A DNA stretch of 64,000 bases from Chryseobacterium camelliae (GCF_027920545.1 NZ_CP115859.1:930001-994000); one strand, 5' to 3'; positions 36,517 through 44,750 are shown, counted from the first letter of the stretch. The notes: generated by a model from the sequence alone, not told the origin. Numbers and translations are program-made.

Positions 36517-37011
36517 ATGTTTAAAGCCATTATACTGAGTTTTGGATTAATATTTTTAATGAACTGTAAGGCTCAAAAAGAAACCAAAACCTCAACAAAA
36601 ATGAATATTGACCAAACCGGGTCTACCAAAGCAACAAACAAAGACGGCGAAATCATCTACTTCAACGAAGGTGAAAACAAGTTCCTGAAAGAATACCAAA
36701 TGAATGTAACTTTCAAAGGGATTTCCGAAGACAGCCGTTGCCCGAAAGACGTGACTTGTATTTGGGAGGGAGTTGCCGTTGCACAGATAGAAATCATGGG
36801 AACTACAACCCGACCCATGACTCTGAACCTTGCAAGCCTGGATAACAAAGTTAAAAATTATAATAAATCTACCGAATTCAACGGATATACAATTTCATTA
36901 GTTGATGTTCAGCCCTATCCGGAAGCATCAGAAGGAACAAAAGCGTTAAACGGGAAATACAAGATCGGAATTACCATCAAAAAATCAGGAGAAGAATCTA
37001 CCAAGAAATAG
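36517..37011 (+). CDS. lipoprotein of unknown function
   Basis: A 164-residue lipoprotein; the signal ends at Cys17 (FLMNC). The mature part has a beta pattern with the sequence FKGISEDSRCPKDVTCIWEGVAVAQIEI, a two-cysteine SRCP....C.WEG motif seen in several small bacteroidete lipoproteins of unknown role. A disulfide between those cysteines is plausible. It overlaps the convergent ung gene by 14 bp. Confidence 0.72.
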   Translation: MFKAIILSFGLIFLMNCKAQKETKTSTKMNIDQTGSTKATNKDGEIIYFNEGENKFLKEYQMNVTFKGISEDSRCPKDVTCIWEGVAVAQIEIMGTTTRPMTLNLASLDNKVKNYNKSTEFNGYTISLVDVQPYPEASEGTKALNGKYKIGITIKKSGEESTKK

Positions 37012-37639
37012 GCCTCTTCCCTTTTGAAACCAGATATTCATTAATTTTTGAAAAAGGTTTGCTCCCGAAAAACCCTCTGTGCACAGAAAACGGTGACGGA
37101 TGCGCAGACTTTAAAATAAAATGCTTAGCCGGATCGATGAATTCGGCTTTTTTTTGTGCAAAAGCGCCCCACAATACAAAAACTACATTTTCTTTTTTAT
37201 CTGAAATTTCTTTAATGATATAATTCGTGAATGTTTCCCAACCCAGGTCTTTGTGGGAATTCGGAGTATGTGCACGAACCGTTAAAGTTGCATTCAGCAA
37301 TAGAACACCTTGTCTCCCCCAATCATCCAATTCTTTTGAAGTTCTCACAACGCCTAAATCATCTTTCAGCTCAATGAAAATATTTTTAAGGGATGGCGGT
37401 GCGGCAACCTGCTCAGAAACAGAAAAACATAAACCATTCGCCTGAAAGTCATTATGATAAGGATCCTGCCCTATAATCACCACTTCAATATCATCAAAAG
37501 GTGTAATTTCCAACGCTCTGAAAATCTGATTCTTTGGCGGGAAAACTTTTGTAGTCGCATATTCCTGTTTTACTTTTTCCCAAAGATTGGTAAAGTAAGG
37601 AGTGCTTTTTATAGGGGCTAATATTTCTGTCCAGGTCAT
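36998..37639 (-). CDS. ung: uracil-DNA glycosylase
   Basis: Ung excises uracil from DNA in base excision repair. The 213-residue family-1 enzyme has the catalytic water-activating motif VIIGQDPYHNDFQANGLCFSV, the LLLNATLTVRAHTPNSHKDLGW uracil pocket, and the DNA-binding HPSPFSVHRGFFGSKPFSKIN loop (HPSP with catalytic His). Length is slightly shorter than E. coli Ung. It overlaps the preceding convergent lipoprotein gene by 14 bp. Confidence 0.97.
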   Translation of the reverse strand: MTWTEILAPIKSTPYFTNLWEKVKQEYATTKVFPPKNQIFRALEITPFDDIEVVIIGQDPYHNDFQANGLCFSVSEQVAAPPSLKNIFIELKDDLGVVRTSKELDDWGRQGVLLLNATLTVRAHTPNSHKDLGWETFTNYIIKEISDKKENVVFVLWGAFAQKKAEFIDPAKHFILKSAHPSPFSVHRGFFGSKPFSKINEYLVSKGKRPISW

Positions 37640-37689
37640 TTTTTCAATTTGAAAATCATTTAATTTGAAAATTAATTCTATCCATCCCT

Positions 37690-37782
37690 ATGTCATTCTG
37701 AATAACAAAGTGAAATGAAGAATCTTTTAGACATCAAATTTAACAATTAAAATTCAGATTCTTCCTTCGTCAGAATGACAGT
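37690..37782. repeat. imperfect dispersed hairpin repeat (TGTCATTCTGA type)
   Basis: The left arm begins TGTCATTCTGA and ends GAAGAATCT; the right arm, inverted, reads AGATTCTTCCTTCGTCAGAATGACA. The two arms match imperfectly, with extra bases in the left one. The outer sequence TGTCATTC is shared with the 27.2-kb hairpin. It lies between ung and an acetyltransferase gene. Confidence 0.65.
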
Positions 37783-37789
37783 TGAAAAG

Positions 37790-38290
37790 TCACTTCTTCA
37801 AACTAAAAACCAAATTATCAGGAAAACCTTCATCTTCTCTCCCCTCTTCCAATATAAAATCAGATTTCAGCAAAAGACCTTTTGAGTTTTCATTCAACTT
37901 ATGGGTCATCGCCAGAATTTCGTGCAAATGTAAATCATTAAAAGCAAAATCTAAAACGGCTTTCAATGCTTCGGACATGATGCTTTGTCTGTGATAATCG
38001 GGTAATAATTCGTAACCGACTTCTGCAATTTTTCGATCTTCAGAAAAATTATACAAACAAATTGTTCCGATTAAATTGGATTGATTTTTAAATGAAATCC
38101 CCCAATAGAAAGATTGATTATCCTTAGTTCTTTCTTTAATCGTTAAAATAAATTGCAGGGCATCATAATTGTTTTTCGGAGAGTTTCTCTGAACAAATTG
38201 ATTGATAACCTCGTTGCTTCGGATTTTAAAAATATCTTCAACGTGATTTTCGTTGATTTCTTTTAGTTGTAATCGTTCTGTTTCAATCAT
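37790..38290 (-). CDS. GNAT acetyltransferase (RimJ/RimL-like)
   Basis: A 166-residue acetyl-CoA-dependent N-acetyltransferase. It opens with ETERLQLKEINENHVEDIFKI and has the strand IGTICLYNFSEDRKIAEVGYELLPDYHRQSIMSEALKAVLDFAF, the GNAT motif A region (with YHRQSIMSE where R/QxxGxG/A would be expected). It resembles ribosomal-protein Ser/Ala acetyltransferases and antibiotic-type GNATs. The substrate is not clear. The Q-S-I-M loop departs from the usual Gly pattern. Confidence 0.85.
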   Translation of the reverse strand: MIETERLQLKEINENHVEDIFKIRSNEVINQFVQRNSPKNNYDALQFILTIKERTKDNQSFYWGISFKNQSNLIGTICLYNFSEDRKIAEVGYELLPDYHRQSIMSEALKAVLDFAFNDLHLHEILAMTHKLNENSKGLLLKSDFILEEGREDEGFPDNLVFSLKK

Positions 38291-38337
38291 AAATTTTGTA
38301 AATATCTCAAATATACATAATAATCACATTTTCTCAC

Positions 38338-38345
38338 TAAATTTG
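38338..38345 (+). promoter_or_regulatory. -7 box abutting mutS2 start
   Basis: TAAATTTG, 4 nt before the GTG start codon at 38350. Confidence 0.45.
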
Positions 38346-38349
38346 CAGT

Positions 38350-40497
38350 GTGTATATAAATAAAGAAGATTTAAACGAATTAGAGTTTCCGCAATTGCTC
38401 GCGGAAATTTCTCCTTTTGCATATTCTCCGAAAACCAGAGAAAAAATTCTTCACCTTCGTCCGATGGCAATTGACGAGGCAGAACTTTCTTTGAAAAAAA
38501 CTTCAGAATATTTATCGAGTTTTGAAAGTTCAAATGCGATTCCGTTTGATGAATATGAGGATATTGAAAGTGAGCTGAAGCTCATGCTAATTGAAAATTA
38601 TCGTCTTGAAAACAATGCTTTCATCAAAATAAAAACCATCACGGAGCAAATCGGAAAACTACAGAAGTTCTTTCCGACGATGCCCGAAACATTCCCTACT
38701 TTGATAGGAGATGTTTCTGTGCTGGAATTCAAAAAAGAAATTATTGATAAAGTAGATAAAGTTTTTAACCGTTTTGGCGAAGTAAAAAGTGAAGCTTCTC
38801 CGATTTTAAAAGGATTGAGAACGGAAATTCAGCATGCCAGAAAAGCCATCACTGAAAACTTCAACCGGGCTTTGTTCAATTACGGACAAAGTGATTTCCT
38901 GGATGATATCCGTGAAACGATTATTGATGATCAAAGAGTGTTGGCGGTAAAATCTGCTTACAAAAAAAGAGTGGCAGGAAGGGTTTTAGGATTGTCGAAA
39001 ACAGGTTCTATCACTTATATGCAACCGGACAGTGTCGTAAAACATTATTTCAAGCTTAAGGAAAGCGAAGAAGAGGAGAAAAAAGAAATTGACAAAATTC
39101 TGAGAAAATTAACTGCAGAACTGGCAGAATTCCAGCCTCAGCTTTGGAGATATCAGCAATATATTTTCGATCTTGATTTAACGAGAGCCAAAGCAAAGTT
39201 TGCAGAGTTGATCAACGGTGTTTTACCGAAAATCAACCGTCATAAAACGTTAAGATTAAGAGAAGCTTTCCATCCTTTATTATTTTTAAGAAATAAAGCG
39301 GAAAACAAAACGATCTTTCCTCAAACCCTGACTTTAACGGATCAAAACAGAATTATCTGTATTTCCGGACCGAATGCAGGAGGAAAATCAATTACTCTGA
39401 AAACTGTAGGGTTGCTTCAATTGATGATTCAGAGCGGGATTTTGGTTCCGGTCCACCCGAAATCCGAAATGTTTTTCTTTGATAAGATTATGACCGATAT
39501 TGGGGATAATCAATCTATTGAAAATCATCTTTCGACGTATTCATCAAGATTGAAGAAAATGTCCGGGATTATTCGTGAAGCAGATGCCAATACGCTTTTA
39601 TTAATCGATGAATTCGGAACAGGCTCCGATCCTGAGTTAGGGGGTGCCTTAGCAGAAAGTTTCCTTGAGTTTTTCTATGATAAGAAGAGTTTTTCCATCA
39701 TTACCACGCACTATACCAACATTAAATTGGTTATAGAACAGCTTCCTCACGCAGAAAACGCAGCGATGTTATTCAATGAAGAAACGCTGGAACCGATGTA
39801 CAAATTAGAAGTCGGACAAGCGGGAAGTTCATTTACTTTTGAGGTTGCGGAAAAAAATAAAATTCCGAGATTTATCATTCATTCTGCGAAGAAAAAAGTG
39901 GAACATGATATCGTGAATTTAGATAAAACGATTGTAAAACTTCAACAGGAAAAATACGAGGTTGAAAAACTGAAAACCGATCTTGCCGAAAGAAAAGAAT
40001 CCGTTGAAGACAAGCGCGATAATCTGCAAAAACTGAACGAGCAGCTTCAGCAAAAACTGTATAATTTCCAAAAATTATATGAGGAAGAGCACCGCAAGCT
40101 GCAGTTCGGAAATAAGATTGAAGCGTTCATCGACAGCTATGTAAAAGGAAAATCCAGAAAGGATGTGGTGAAAGATTTCGTGAAGATTCTGGAACAGGAA
40201 AAGTTCAGAAAAATAGGAGCAGATAAAGATGAAAGCAAGCGTCTTCAGATAGTAAAGAGAAAAATCACTCAACAGCTGAAGAAAGAGGAAGTGATCGAAA
40301 AGATTACCGAAACCAATGAAAAACTGGAAGAAAAACGCAAAATCGACCGAGCTCTTTGGATGAAAGTAGGACAACGTGTTCGTATCTCCGGAAGCACAAG
40401 TGTAGGAACGATTGAAAAGATATCCAGAAATAAAGTAGTGGTGAATTACGGAACATTCAAAACGACGATAGATGCGGATGAGTTGGAACGTATTTAA
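38350..40497 (+). CDS. mutS2: MutS2-type DNA-binding ATPase, lacking a C-terminal Smr domain
   Basis: MutS2 proteins act on DNA junctions and, in some bacteria, on collided ribosomes. The 715-residue protein has core helices, the clamp/core region around 130-230, the ATP site SGPNAGGKSITLKT (about residue 338) and Walker B LLLIDEFGTGSDPELGGALAE (about 416). A long coiled coil (about 505-670, very rich in Lys/Glu) and a KOW-like end (VGQRVRISGSTSVGTIEKISRNKVVV) follow. The usual C-terminal Smr nuclease domain is absent. Start GTG. The gene overlaps the following YcxB-like gene by one base (TAATG). Confidence 0.9.
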   Translation: MYINKEDLNELEFPQLLAEISPFAYSPKTREKILHLRPMAIDEAELSLKKTSEYLSSFESSNAIPFDEYEDIESELKLMLIENYRLENNAFIKIKTITEQIGKLQKFFPTMPETFPTLIGDVSVLEFKKEIIDKVDKVFNRFGEVKSEASPILKGLRTEIQHARKAITENFNRALFNYGQSDFLDDIRETIIDDQRVLAVKSAYKKRVAGRVLGLSKTGSITYMQPDSVVKHYFKLKESEEEEKKEIDKILRKLTAELAEFQPQLWRYQQYIFDLDLTRAKAKFAELINGVLPKINRHKTLRLREAFHPLLFLRNKAENKTIFPQTLTLTDQNRIICISGPNAGGKSITLKTVGLLQLMIQSGILVPVHPKSEMFFFDKIMTDIGDNQSIENHLSTYSSRLKKMSGIIREADANTLLLIDEFGTGSDPELGGALAESFLEFFYDKKSFSIITTHYTNIKLVIEQLPHAENAAMLFNEETLEPMYKLEVGQAGSSFTFEVAEKNKIPRFIIHSAKKKVEHDIVNLDKTIVKLQQEKYEVEKLKTDLAERKESVEDKRDNLQKLNEQLQQKLYNFQKLYEEEHRKLQFGNKIEAFIDSYVKGKSRKDVVKDFVKILEQEKFRKIGADKDESKRLQIVKRKITQQLKKEEVIEKITETNEKLEEKRKIDRALWMKVGQRVRISGSTSVGTIEKISRNKVVVNYGTFKTTIDADELERI

Positions 40498-40994
40498 TGA
40501 AAATGATCACGGTAAAAACTCATATCACTTTTAAGGATTTTTTGATTTTTAATATTAAAAATTCTTTAAGCAGACTTATTGTTTTTCCATTGCTGGTTTT
40601 GCTGTTTTTTGTATTGAAACAATGTATGGACGGCAGTTCGGAAAGGGATATTTTACAGTCGGCTTCCCTGTGGTTTGCAGTTTTATTTTTATTTATTGTT
40701 ATTCGATCTTTTTTCCGCCTAAGATTTGTTTTTCATTCGAATAAAAAAATTCAGGAAAGCATTTCGTATACATTTACGCATGAAAAAATTCGTACGGAAG
40801 GCGAAACTTTCGACGGTGATTTTACATGGAGCACCGTTCATAAAGTAAAGGAAAACAGGGATTGGTTTTTAATTTACCAAAGCACTCAAACCATGAATAT
40901 GGTTCCTAAAAAATATTTCTCAAAGGAGCAGATTTCTGAGCTTAGAACGATTATTAAAAGCAATCATGTAAAAGCAAAGCTTAGAAATGATTAA
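40497..40994 (+). CDS. YcxB-like membrane protein
   Basis: A 165-residue protein with two hydrophobic segments (about residues 27-45 and 57-72) followed by a soluble domain: SYTFTHEKIRTEGETFDGDFTWSTVHKVKENRDWFLIYQSTQTMNMVPKKYFS. The strand pattern with W-S-x-V-x-K-V-K-E and V-P-K-K is characteristic of the YcxB domain, whose role is unknown. It is translationally coupled to mutS2 through a TAATG overlap. A bidirectional terminator follows. Confidence 0.8.
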   Translation: MKMITVKTHITFKDFLIFNIKNSLSRLIVFPLLVLLFFVLKQCMDGSSERDILQSASLWFAVLFLFIVIRSFFRLRFVFHSNKKIQESISYTFTHEKIRTEGETFDGDFTWSTVHKVKENRDWFLIYQSTQTMNMVPKKYFSKEQISELRTIIKSNHVKAKLRND

Positions 40995-41011
40995 AAAATC
41001 AATTTAAACAT

Positions 41012-41044
41012 AAAAGAGAGCGCCTTAATTGACGCTCTCTTTTT
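41012..41044. terminator. bidirectional terminator
   Basis: An 11-bp stem AAAAGAGAGCG/CGCTCTCTTTT (41012-41022, 41033-41043) between convergent YcxB-like and GEVED genes. Confidence 0.85.
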
Positions 41045-42104
41045 ATTTTTTAATGAATTTCAATTTCACCGAATTTTCCTTTTCTTTTATCTGGATATAA
41101 TAGACCCCTTTTATTAAACGACTTACATTTACCGTTTGGTTTTTAGTTCTCCCTTCATGTACGATTTGTCCGGCTGCATTATACATTTTAAAATCAACAT
41201 CCGCTGAAAGGCCCGAAAAGTGCAGAAGATCAGAAACAGGATTAGGAAAAATCGCAATTTCATTTTTACCTGTAATATCATCGGTTCCTAAGGCTCCACT
41301 TGAAAAATAAACCGCATAATCTTCCACTTCACCACTACTGAATTCCCCACAAGAACTATTGATCGGACTGTTTGAATTGATCACTCTCATCACAACAGAA
41401 CACTGTATATCTGTAATTCCAGAAGTTGGAACATTAAAAGGAAGGTTTTGACAACATGTCGGCGTATTAACATCCACAATTACCTCCAGAGCCTCAAAAA
41501 GTCCGTTTCCGTTAAAATCTATCCAGGCTTTTATGTAACCATGATGCGACGAATTAAATCCTGTCGTAAAAGTAAAAGTATTGTTTACAGATCCTGAAAG
41601 AAGTGTAATCTTCCTAAGGGGATCATCTCTGTAATTTGAATACGTTGATGCCGCGGAATTACTTGTCATTACCGGGAAACCTCCTTGAGAAGGTACTATC
41701 TGAACTTTAAGCAACCAGCCGCCGCTAACCAGCGAAGACGATGTGCAATAAGTGGGTTTTGTAGTAAAAAAAATAGATTCGGAAGTATCTCCTGTGAGAT
41801 TTTCCATGACCTGTACTTCATATACTGTACATGCGGACAAACCTGTAATTCCTAGCATATTCAGATTAAAGATTGGAAAAAGCATCCATGTAACAGTTCC
41901 CTGTTGTTTTATTTTAACGGTAAACTGCGTAGAACCTGGTATTGCATCCCAGGAAATACGAACTGAAGTGAATGTTATATTATCCGCAACTACATTTGTT
42001 GGAGTCGTGAATATATTCATTTCGTTCCGATCATTTTTAAGACTCTTCCCATACATATGGAGGAACGAAAAAAATAACATGAATATTAATAGATTTTTTT
42101 TCAT
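41043..42104 (-). CDS. secreted GEVED-domain protein with fibronectin III and T9SS C-terminal signal
   Basis: A 353-residue T9SS cargo. After a signal peptide (1-19) come a fibronectin type III domain (about 35-115, with TPTNVVADNITFTSVRISWDAIPG) and a GEVED-type domain (about 120-270) that includes YIKAWIDFNGNGLFEALEVI and SSGEVEDYAVYF. The C-terminal ~75 residues are the T9SS sorting domain (EIAIFPNPVSDLLHFSG ... KGVYYIQI ... LKFIKK). No enzymatic domain is seen; an adhesion or binding role is possible. It is monocistronic. Confidence 0.88.
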   Translation of the reverse strand: MKKNLLIFMLFFSFLHMYGKSLKNDRNEMNIFTTPTNVVADNITFTSVRISWDAIPGSTQFTVKIKQQGTVTWMLFPIFNLNMLGITGLSACTVYEVQVMENLTGDTSESIFFTTKPTYCTSSSLVSGGWLLKVQIVPSQGGFPVMTSNSAASTYSNYRDDPLRKITLLSGSVNNTFTFTTGFNSSHHGYIKAWIDFNGNGLFEALEVIVDVNTPTCCQNLPFNVPTSGITDIQCSVVMRVINSNSPINSSCGEFSSGEVEDYAVYFSSGALGTDDITGKNEIAIFPNPVSDLLHFSGLSADVDFKMYNAAGQIVHEGRTKNQTVNVSRLIKGVYYIQIKEKENSVKLKFIKK

Positions 42105-42226
42105 CTTTAATGCCTGCTTTTTTTATATTATCTTTAGCCTATTAAGATAAAATTAACATAAAAAATTAATATAGCGCTTTATTTTTAGCAAAAAAACAAG
42201 CTAACAACTGTTATTATTTAAATTTA

Positions 42227-42505
42227 ATGATAAAGAATTTAAAAATTTTACAGATTTTTTACATAAAACTATTTATTCCGACAATTTTGTTTTGCATCTT
42301 AATTAACGCACAACTTGGTTTCACTGTTCGTAATTTCGGATTGTGTTTTCTGTTATTTTTACCTACTTTTCATTTTCTGATTTATGAACTAAGATTAAAA
42401 GATGAATATTATTTTTATGCAAATTTTGGATTTTCAAGGGTATTCCTCTGGATTTTTACTGCGACATTAAGTTTAATTGTAAATATGAGCTGCCAATTTT
42501 CATGA
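42227..42505 (+). CDS. small membrane protein beside an ABC ATPase
   Basis: A 92-residue protein with three hydrophobic segments (about residues 11-29, 36-52 and 70-87), basic loops and no signal peptide cleavage site. I do not recognise a family. Its last codons overlap the start of the ABC ATPase gene by 4 bp (ATGA type), so the two are translated together. It is far too small to be a standard ABC permease. Confidence 0.6.
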   Translation: MIKNLKILQIFYIKLFIPTILFCILINAQLGFTVRNFGLCFLLFLPTFHFLIYELRLKDEYYFYANFGFSRVFLWIFTATLSLIVNMSCQFS

Positions 42506-43164
42506 GTAAATTACATATAGACAGCCTCACCAAATCTTTTGACGGAAAGAGTATCTTAAAAGACATTTATATTGGTTGTGAAACGGGAAAAATTGTCGGA
42601 ATTCTGGGAAGAAACGGCACCGGAAAGTCTACTTTACTCAAAATAATTTTTGGAACGGTAAAGGGAGATTCTCAATATATAAAAGTTGATAATCAGGTTC
42701 TTCAAAATCAATGGGACAGAAAAGATAAGATTGCCTATTTACCACAACACTCTTCCCTTCCGAAAAGTATTAAGGTTAAAAACCTAATCCCTATTTTCTG
42801 TAATGAAGAAAATTCAAAGAAACTTACTGATTTGGATCTCCTGAAACCTTTTCTTGATGAGACTTCAAGAAATCTTTCAGGAGGTGAAAAAAAAGTTGTT
42901 GAAGCGTTATTGATTATTTTCTCTACTGCTCAATTCATTTTACTGGATGAGCCTTTCAATGGACTTTCTCCGAAAATGACCAATGAAATGCAAAAAATTA
43001 TCAAAGAACAATCAAAGGAGAAAGGAATAATTATTTCGGATCATCATTATCAGGAAGTACTTGATATTTCGGATGAAATTTACCTGCTTTCAGATGCTTA
43101 TTTAAAACCCATTAAAGATTTAGAAGAATTGCAACGTTATAATTATCTGCCGAAAAGTATTTAA
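42502..43164 (+). CDS. ABC transporter ATP-binding protein
   Basis: A 220-residue ATPase with Walker A GRNGTGKST (about residues 36-44), Q-loop YLPQHSS, signature LSGGEKK and Walker B FILLDEPFNGLSP, followed by a SDHHYQEV switch His. It is on the short side for the class. The only membrane protein next to it is the 92-residue one just upstream, so the transported substrate and full permease are unknown. The following gene has its own -7 box. Confidence 0.9.
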   Translation: MSKLHIDSLTKSFDGKSILKDIYIGCETGKIVGILGRNGTGKSTLLKIIFGTVKGDSQYIKVDNQVLQNQWDRKDKIAYLPQHSSLPKSIKVKNLIPIFCNEENSKKLTDLDLLKPFLDETSRNLSGGEKKVVEALLIIFSTAQFILLDEPFNGLSPKMTNEMQKIIKEQSKEKGIIISDHHYQEVLDISDEIYLLSDAYLKPIKDLEELQRYNYLPKSI

Positions 43165-43168
43165 TTTA

Positions 43169-43176
43169 TATATTTG
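43169..43176 (+). promoter_or_regulatory. -7 box for secreted-protein gene
   Basis: TATATTTG, 21 nt before the ATG at 43198. It covers the TTG at 43174, which is therefore not a good start. Confidence 0.5.
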
Positions 43177-43197
43177 AACTATCAAAAAAATTTTAAG

Positions 43198-43995
43198 ATG
43201 ATTTCTGTGAACAAAGCATTGTATCTATCAATTTTCAGTCTTTTTTCATTTGCTTTTGTAAAGGCGCAAAACAAAGTTCCTTTCGGAGTGGTAAAAGCTG
43301 AAGAAGGCTATGCAATGGTGCGTGTTCATAAGGATGATTATCGAAAAATCGTTGATAAAATCCGTATGAAAACCGGTGATGTATTTGTATATGTAAAACC
43401 TGCACCCGGTGAAACAGAATGGATCTGGATCAAATATCCTGAAAAAGATGATACAGACAAACCTTTTGTAAGATACGACAGCATTACAAAAGAAGGAATG
43501 GTGAATAAAAACCGTGTTGTTTTTGTGGATCAGCTGCCTAAATTCACTCCTTCCAAATCTAAAAACGGAAAATCTCTCATTTTCACAGACGATACAAATC
43601 CTAAAATTCCCGGAAATCAGAGAAGCAAGGTCATTATTGACATTTATCCTTCTTATGCGCATATTAAGAAACAGGAAAAAGATGCTGAAGGGAATATCAT
43701 TAAAATTGACAAACAAAAAACCTGGGGAATCGGTAAAGAACTTCCTGAAGGAATGACCGAAATAAAATCTATCCGGGTGCAGCAACCGGGAAGAGGTTCT
43801 GTTTTTGTAAGAGATGCGATAAAAAATCTGTTTCAGCCTACCATGGATTTTGAAAATGTAGGCGTTACCGCTTTGGATCAGGATCATATTTTCTTATATA
43901 TGATCAACGGTTCCGGAGAAAACCGGTATGTCACATTCTGGACTATCAAACAAGGATCTGCAATTAGCCAGATTATTTACAAAAACCCGGAATAA
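43198..43995 (+). CDS. secreted protein of unknown function
   Basis: A 265-residue exported protein. From the ATG at 43198 the signal peptide runs to VKAQ (~residue 24). The mature protein is charged, with repeated Lys/Asp-rich strands (YRKIVDKIRMKTGDVFVYVKP, IWIKYPEKDDTDKPFVRYDSITKEGMV) and a C-terminal beta region. I do not recognise a family. It lies upstream of the cobalamin riboswitch on the same strand but is a separate unit. Confidence 0.7.
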   Translation: MISVNKALYLSIFSLFSFAFVKAQNKVPFGVVKAEEGYAMVRVHKDDYRKIVDKIRMKTGDVFVYVKPAPGETEWIWIKYPEKDDTDKPFVRYDSITKEGMVNKNRVVFVDQLPKFTPSKSKNGKSLIFTDDTNPKIPGNQRSKVIIDIYPSYAHIKKQEKDAEGNIIKIDKQKTWGIGKELPEGMTEIKSIRVQQPGRGSVFVRDAIKNLFQPTMDFENVGVTALDQDHIFLYMINGSGENRYVTFWTIKQGSAISQIIYKNPE

Positions 43996-44058
43996 TCTCC
44001 CAAATATTCTTTATTTTTGTCCCGAAAAAGTTTTACAACTTTATTCATCATAGAAATT

Positions 44059-44205
44059 GGTTCTGCTTAACCGCCGATTAAAAGGGAATCGTGTGAAAAT
44101 CACGAACTGTCGCGCAACTGTAAGTAACTAAAGTCTTTATTAAAAAAATCCACTGTGCAATAGCATGGGAAGGAAATAGAGATGTTACAAGTCAGGAGAC
44201 CTGCC
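44059..44205 (+). ncRNA. cobalamin (B12) riboswitch
   Basis: The conserved core is present in order: GGTTCTGC (44059), GGGAATCGTGTGAAAATCAC, CTGTCGCGCAACTGTAAG (44107-44124), the CACTGTGC / ATGGGAAGG region (about 44151-44173) and AAGTCAGGAGACCTGCC (44189-44205). This pattern is specific to B12-binding riboswitches. It lies in the gene-free stretch 43996-44336. The first gene downstream is an acyl-CoA thioesterase, 131 bp on, rather than a B12 transport or synthesis gene. Confidence 0.93.
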
Positions 44206-44259
44206 TTTTCTTTACACAAAAAACTTTCGCGATCTGAAGTTTATTGATTTGATGGATGC

Positions 44260-44286
44260 TAACAGGAATACCTTATGTTCCTGCTA
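44260..44286 (+). promoter_or_regulatory. possible riboswitch expression-platform hairpin
   Basis: TAACAGGAA / TTCCTGCTA (44260-44268, 44278-44286; one A-C mismatch) with a 9-nt loop, followed by a T-rich tract. It is placed where a terminator of the riboswitch could act; a 23-codon ORF (44252-44323) overlaps it. Confidence 0.35.
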
Positions 44287-44336
44287 TTCTTCTGTTATTT
44301 TAATCTGTTTCATTTCGCTTTAATTAATAATGAAAT

Positions 44337-44720
44337 ATGACTACAGAAGAAAGAATTGAAGCATCAGAAACCCGGATTTTCAAAGCGGTTTTTCCCAACA
44401 CAACCAATCATTACGACACGCTTTTCGGAGGCACAGCGATGCAGCTGATGGATGAAGTGGCTTTTATTGCAGCTACACGATTTGCAAGAAAACGGGTGGT
44501 AACAGTAAGCAGCGATAAAATTGATTTTAAAAGGTCTATTCCTGCAGGAACCATTGTAGAACTGATCGGCAAAGTTTCTCATGTCGGAAAAACAAGTATG
44601 AAAGTAAATGTTGAAATCTATACGGAACAAATGTATTCTTACGAGAGAGAAAGGGCTATTGTTGGGGATTTCACTTTTGTAGCCATTGACGAATTTAAGA
44701 AACCAATCCCAATACTATAA
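44337..44720 (+). CDS. acyl-CoA thioesterase (hotdog fold)
   Basis: A 127-residue enzyme of the YciA/BACH-like hotdog group that hydrolyses acyl-CoA to free acid and CoA. The signature FPNTTNHYDTLFGGTAMQLMDEVAFIAATRFARKRVVT carries the catalytic Asp/Glu and glycine turn; the C-terminal strand ends DFTFVAIDEFKKPIPI. It is immediately downstream of a cobalamin riboswitch on the same strand, implying B12-controlled expression (inference). Confidence 0.9.
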   Translation: MTTEERIEASETRIFKAVFPNTTNHYDTLFGGTAMQLMDEVAFIAATRFARKRVVTVSSDKIDFKRSIPAGTIVELIGKVSHVGKTSMKVNVEIYTEQMYSYERERAIVGDFTFVAIDEFKKPIPIL

Positions 44721-44725
44721 AAAGG

Positions 44726-44750
44726 TTCCGGCGACCTTCGGTCGCCGGAA
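44726..44750. terminator. GC-rich hairpin 1 (UUCG tetraloop)
   Basis: TTCCGGCGACC/GGTCGCCGGAA with a CTTCGG apex (44726-44750). It is strikingly GC-rich against an AT-rich background and sits 6 bp after the thioesterase stop. No T-run follows directly, so it may be a repeat element. Confidence 0.65.

Noticed and set aside
43174..43197. TTG start 8 codons upstream of the secreted protein
   Set aside because: It falls inside the promoter box TATATTTG (43169-43176); the ATG at 43198 starts a proper signal peptide.
43246..43887. 213-codon minus-strand frame
   Set aside because: It is an antisense shadow of the secreted-protein gene, has Phe/Ile/Arg-rich composition and no motif.
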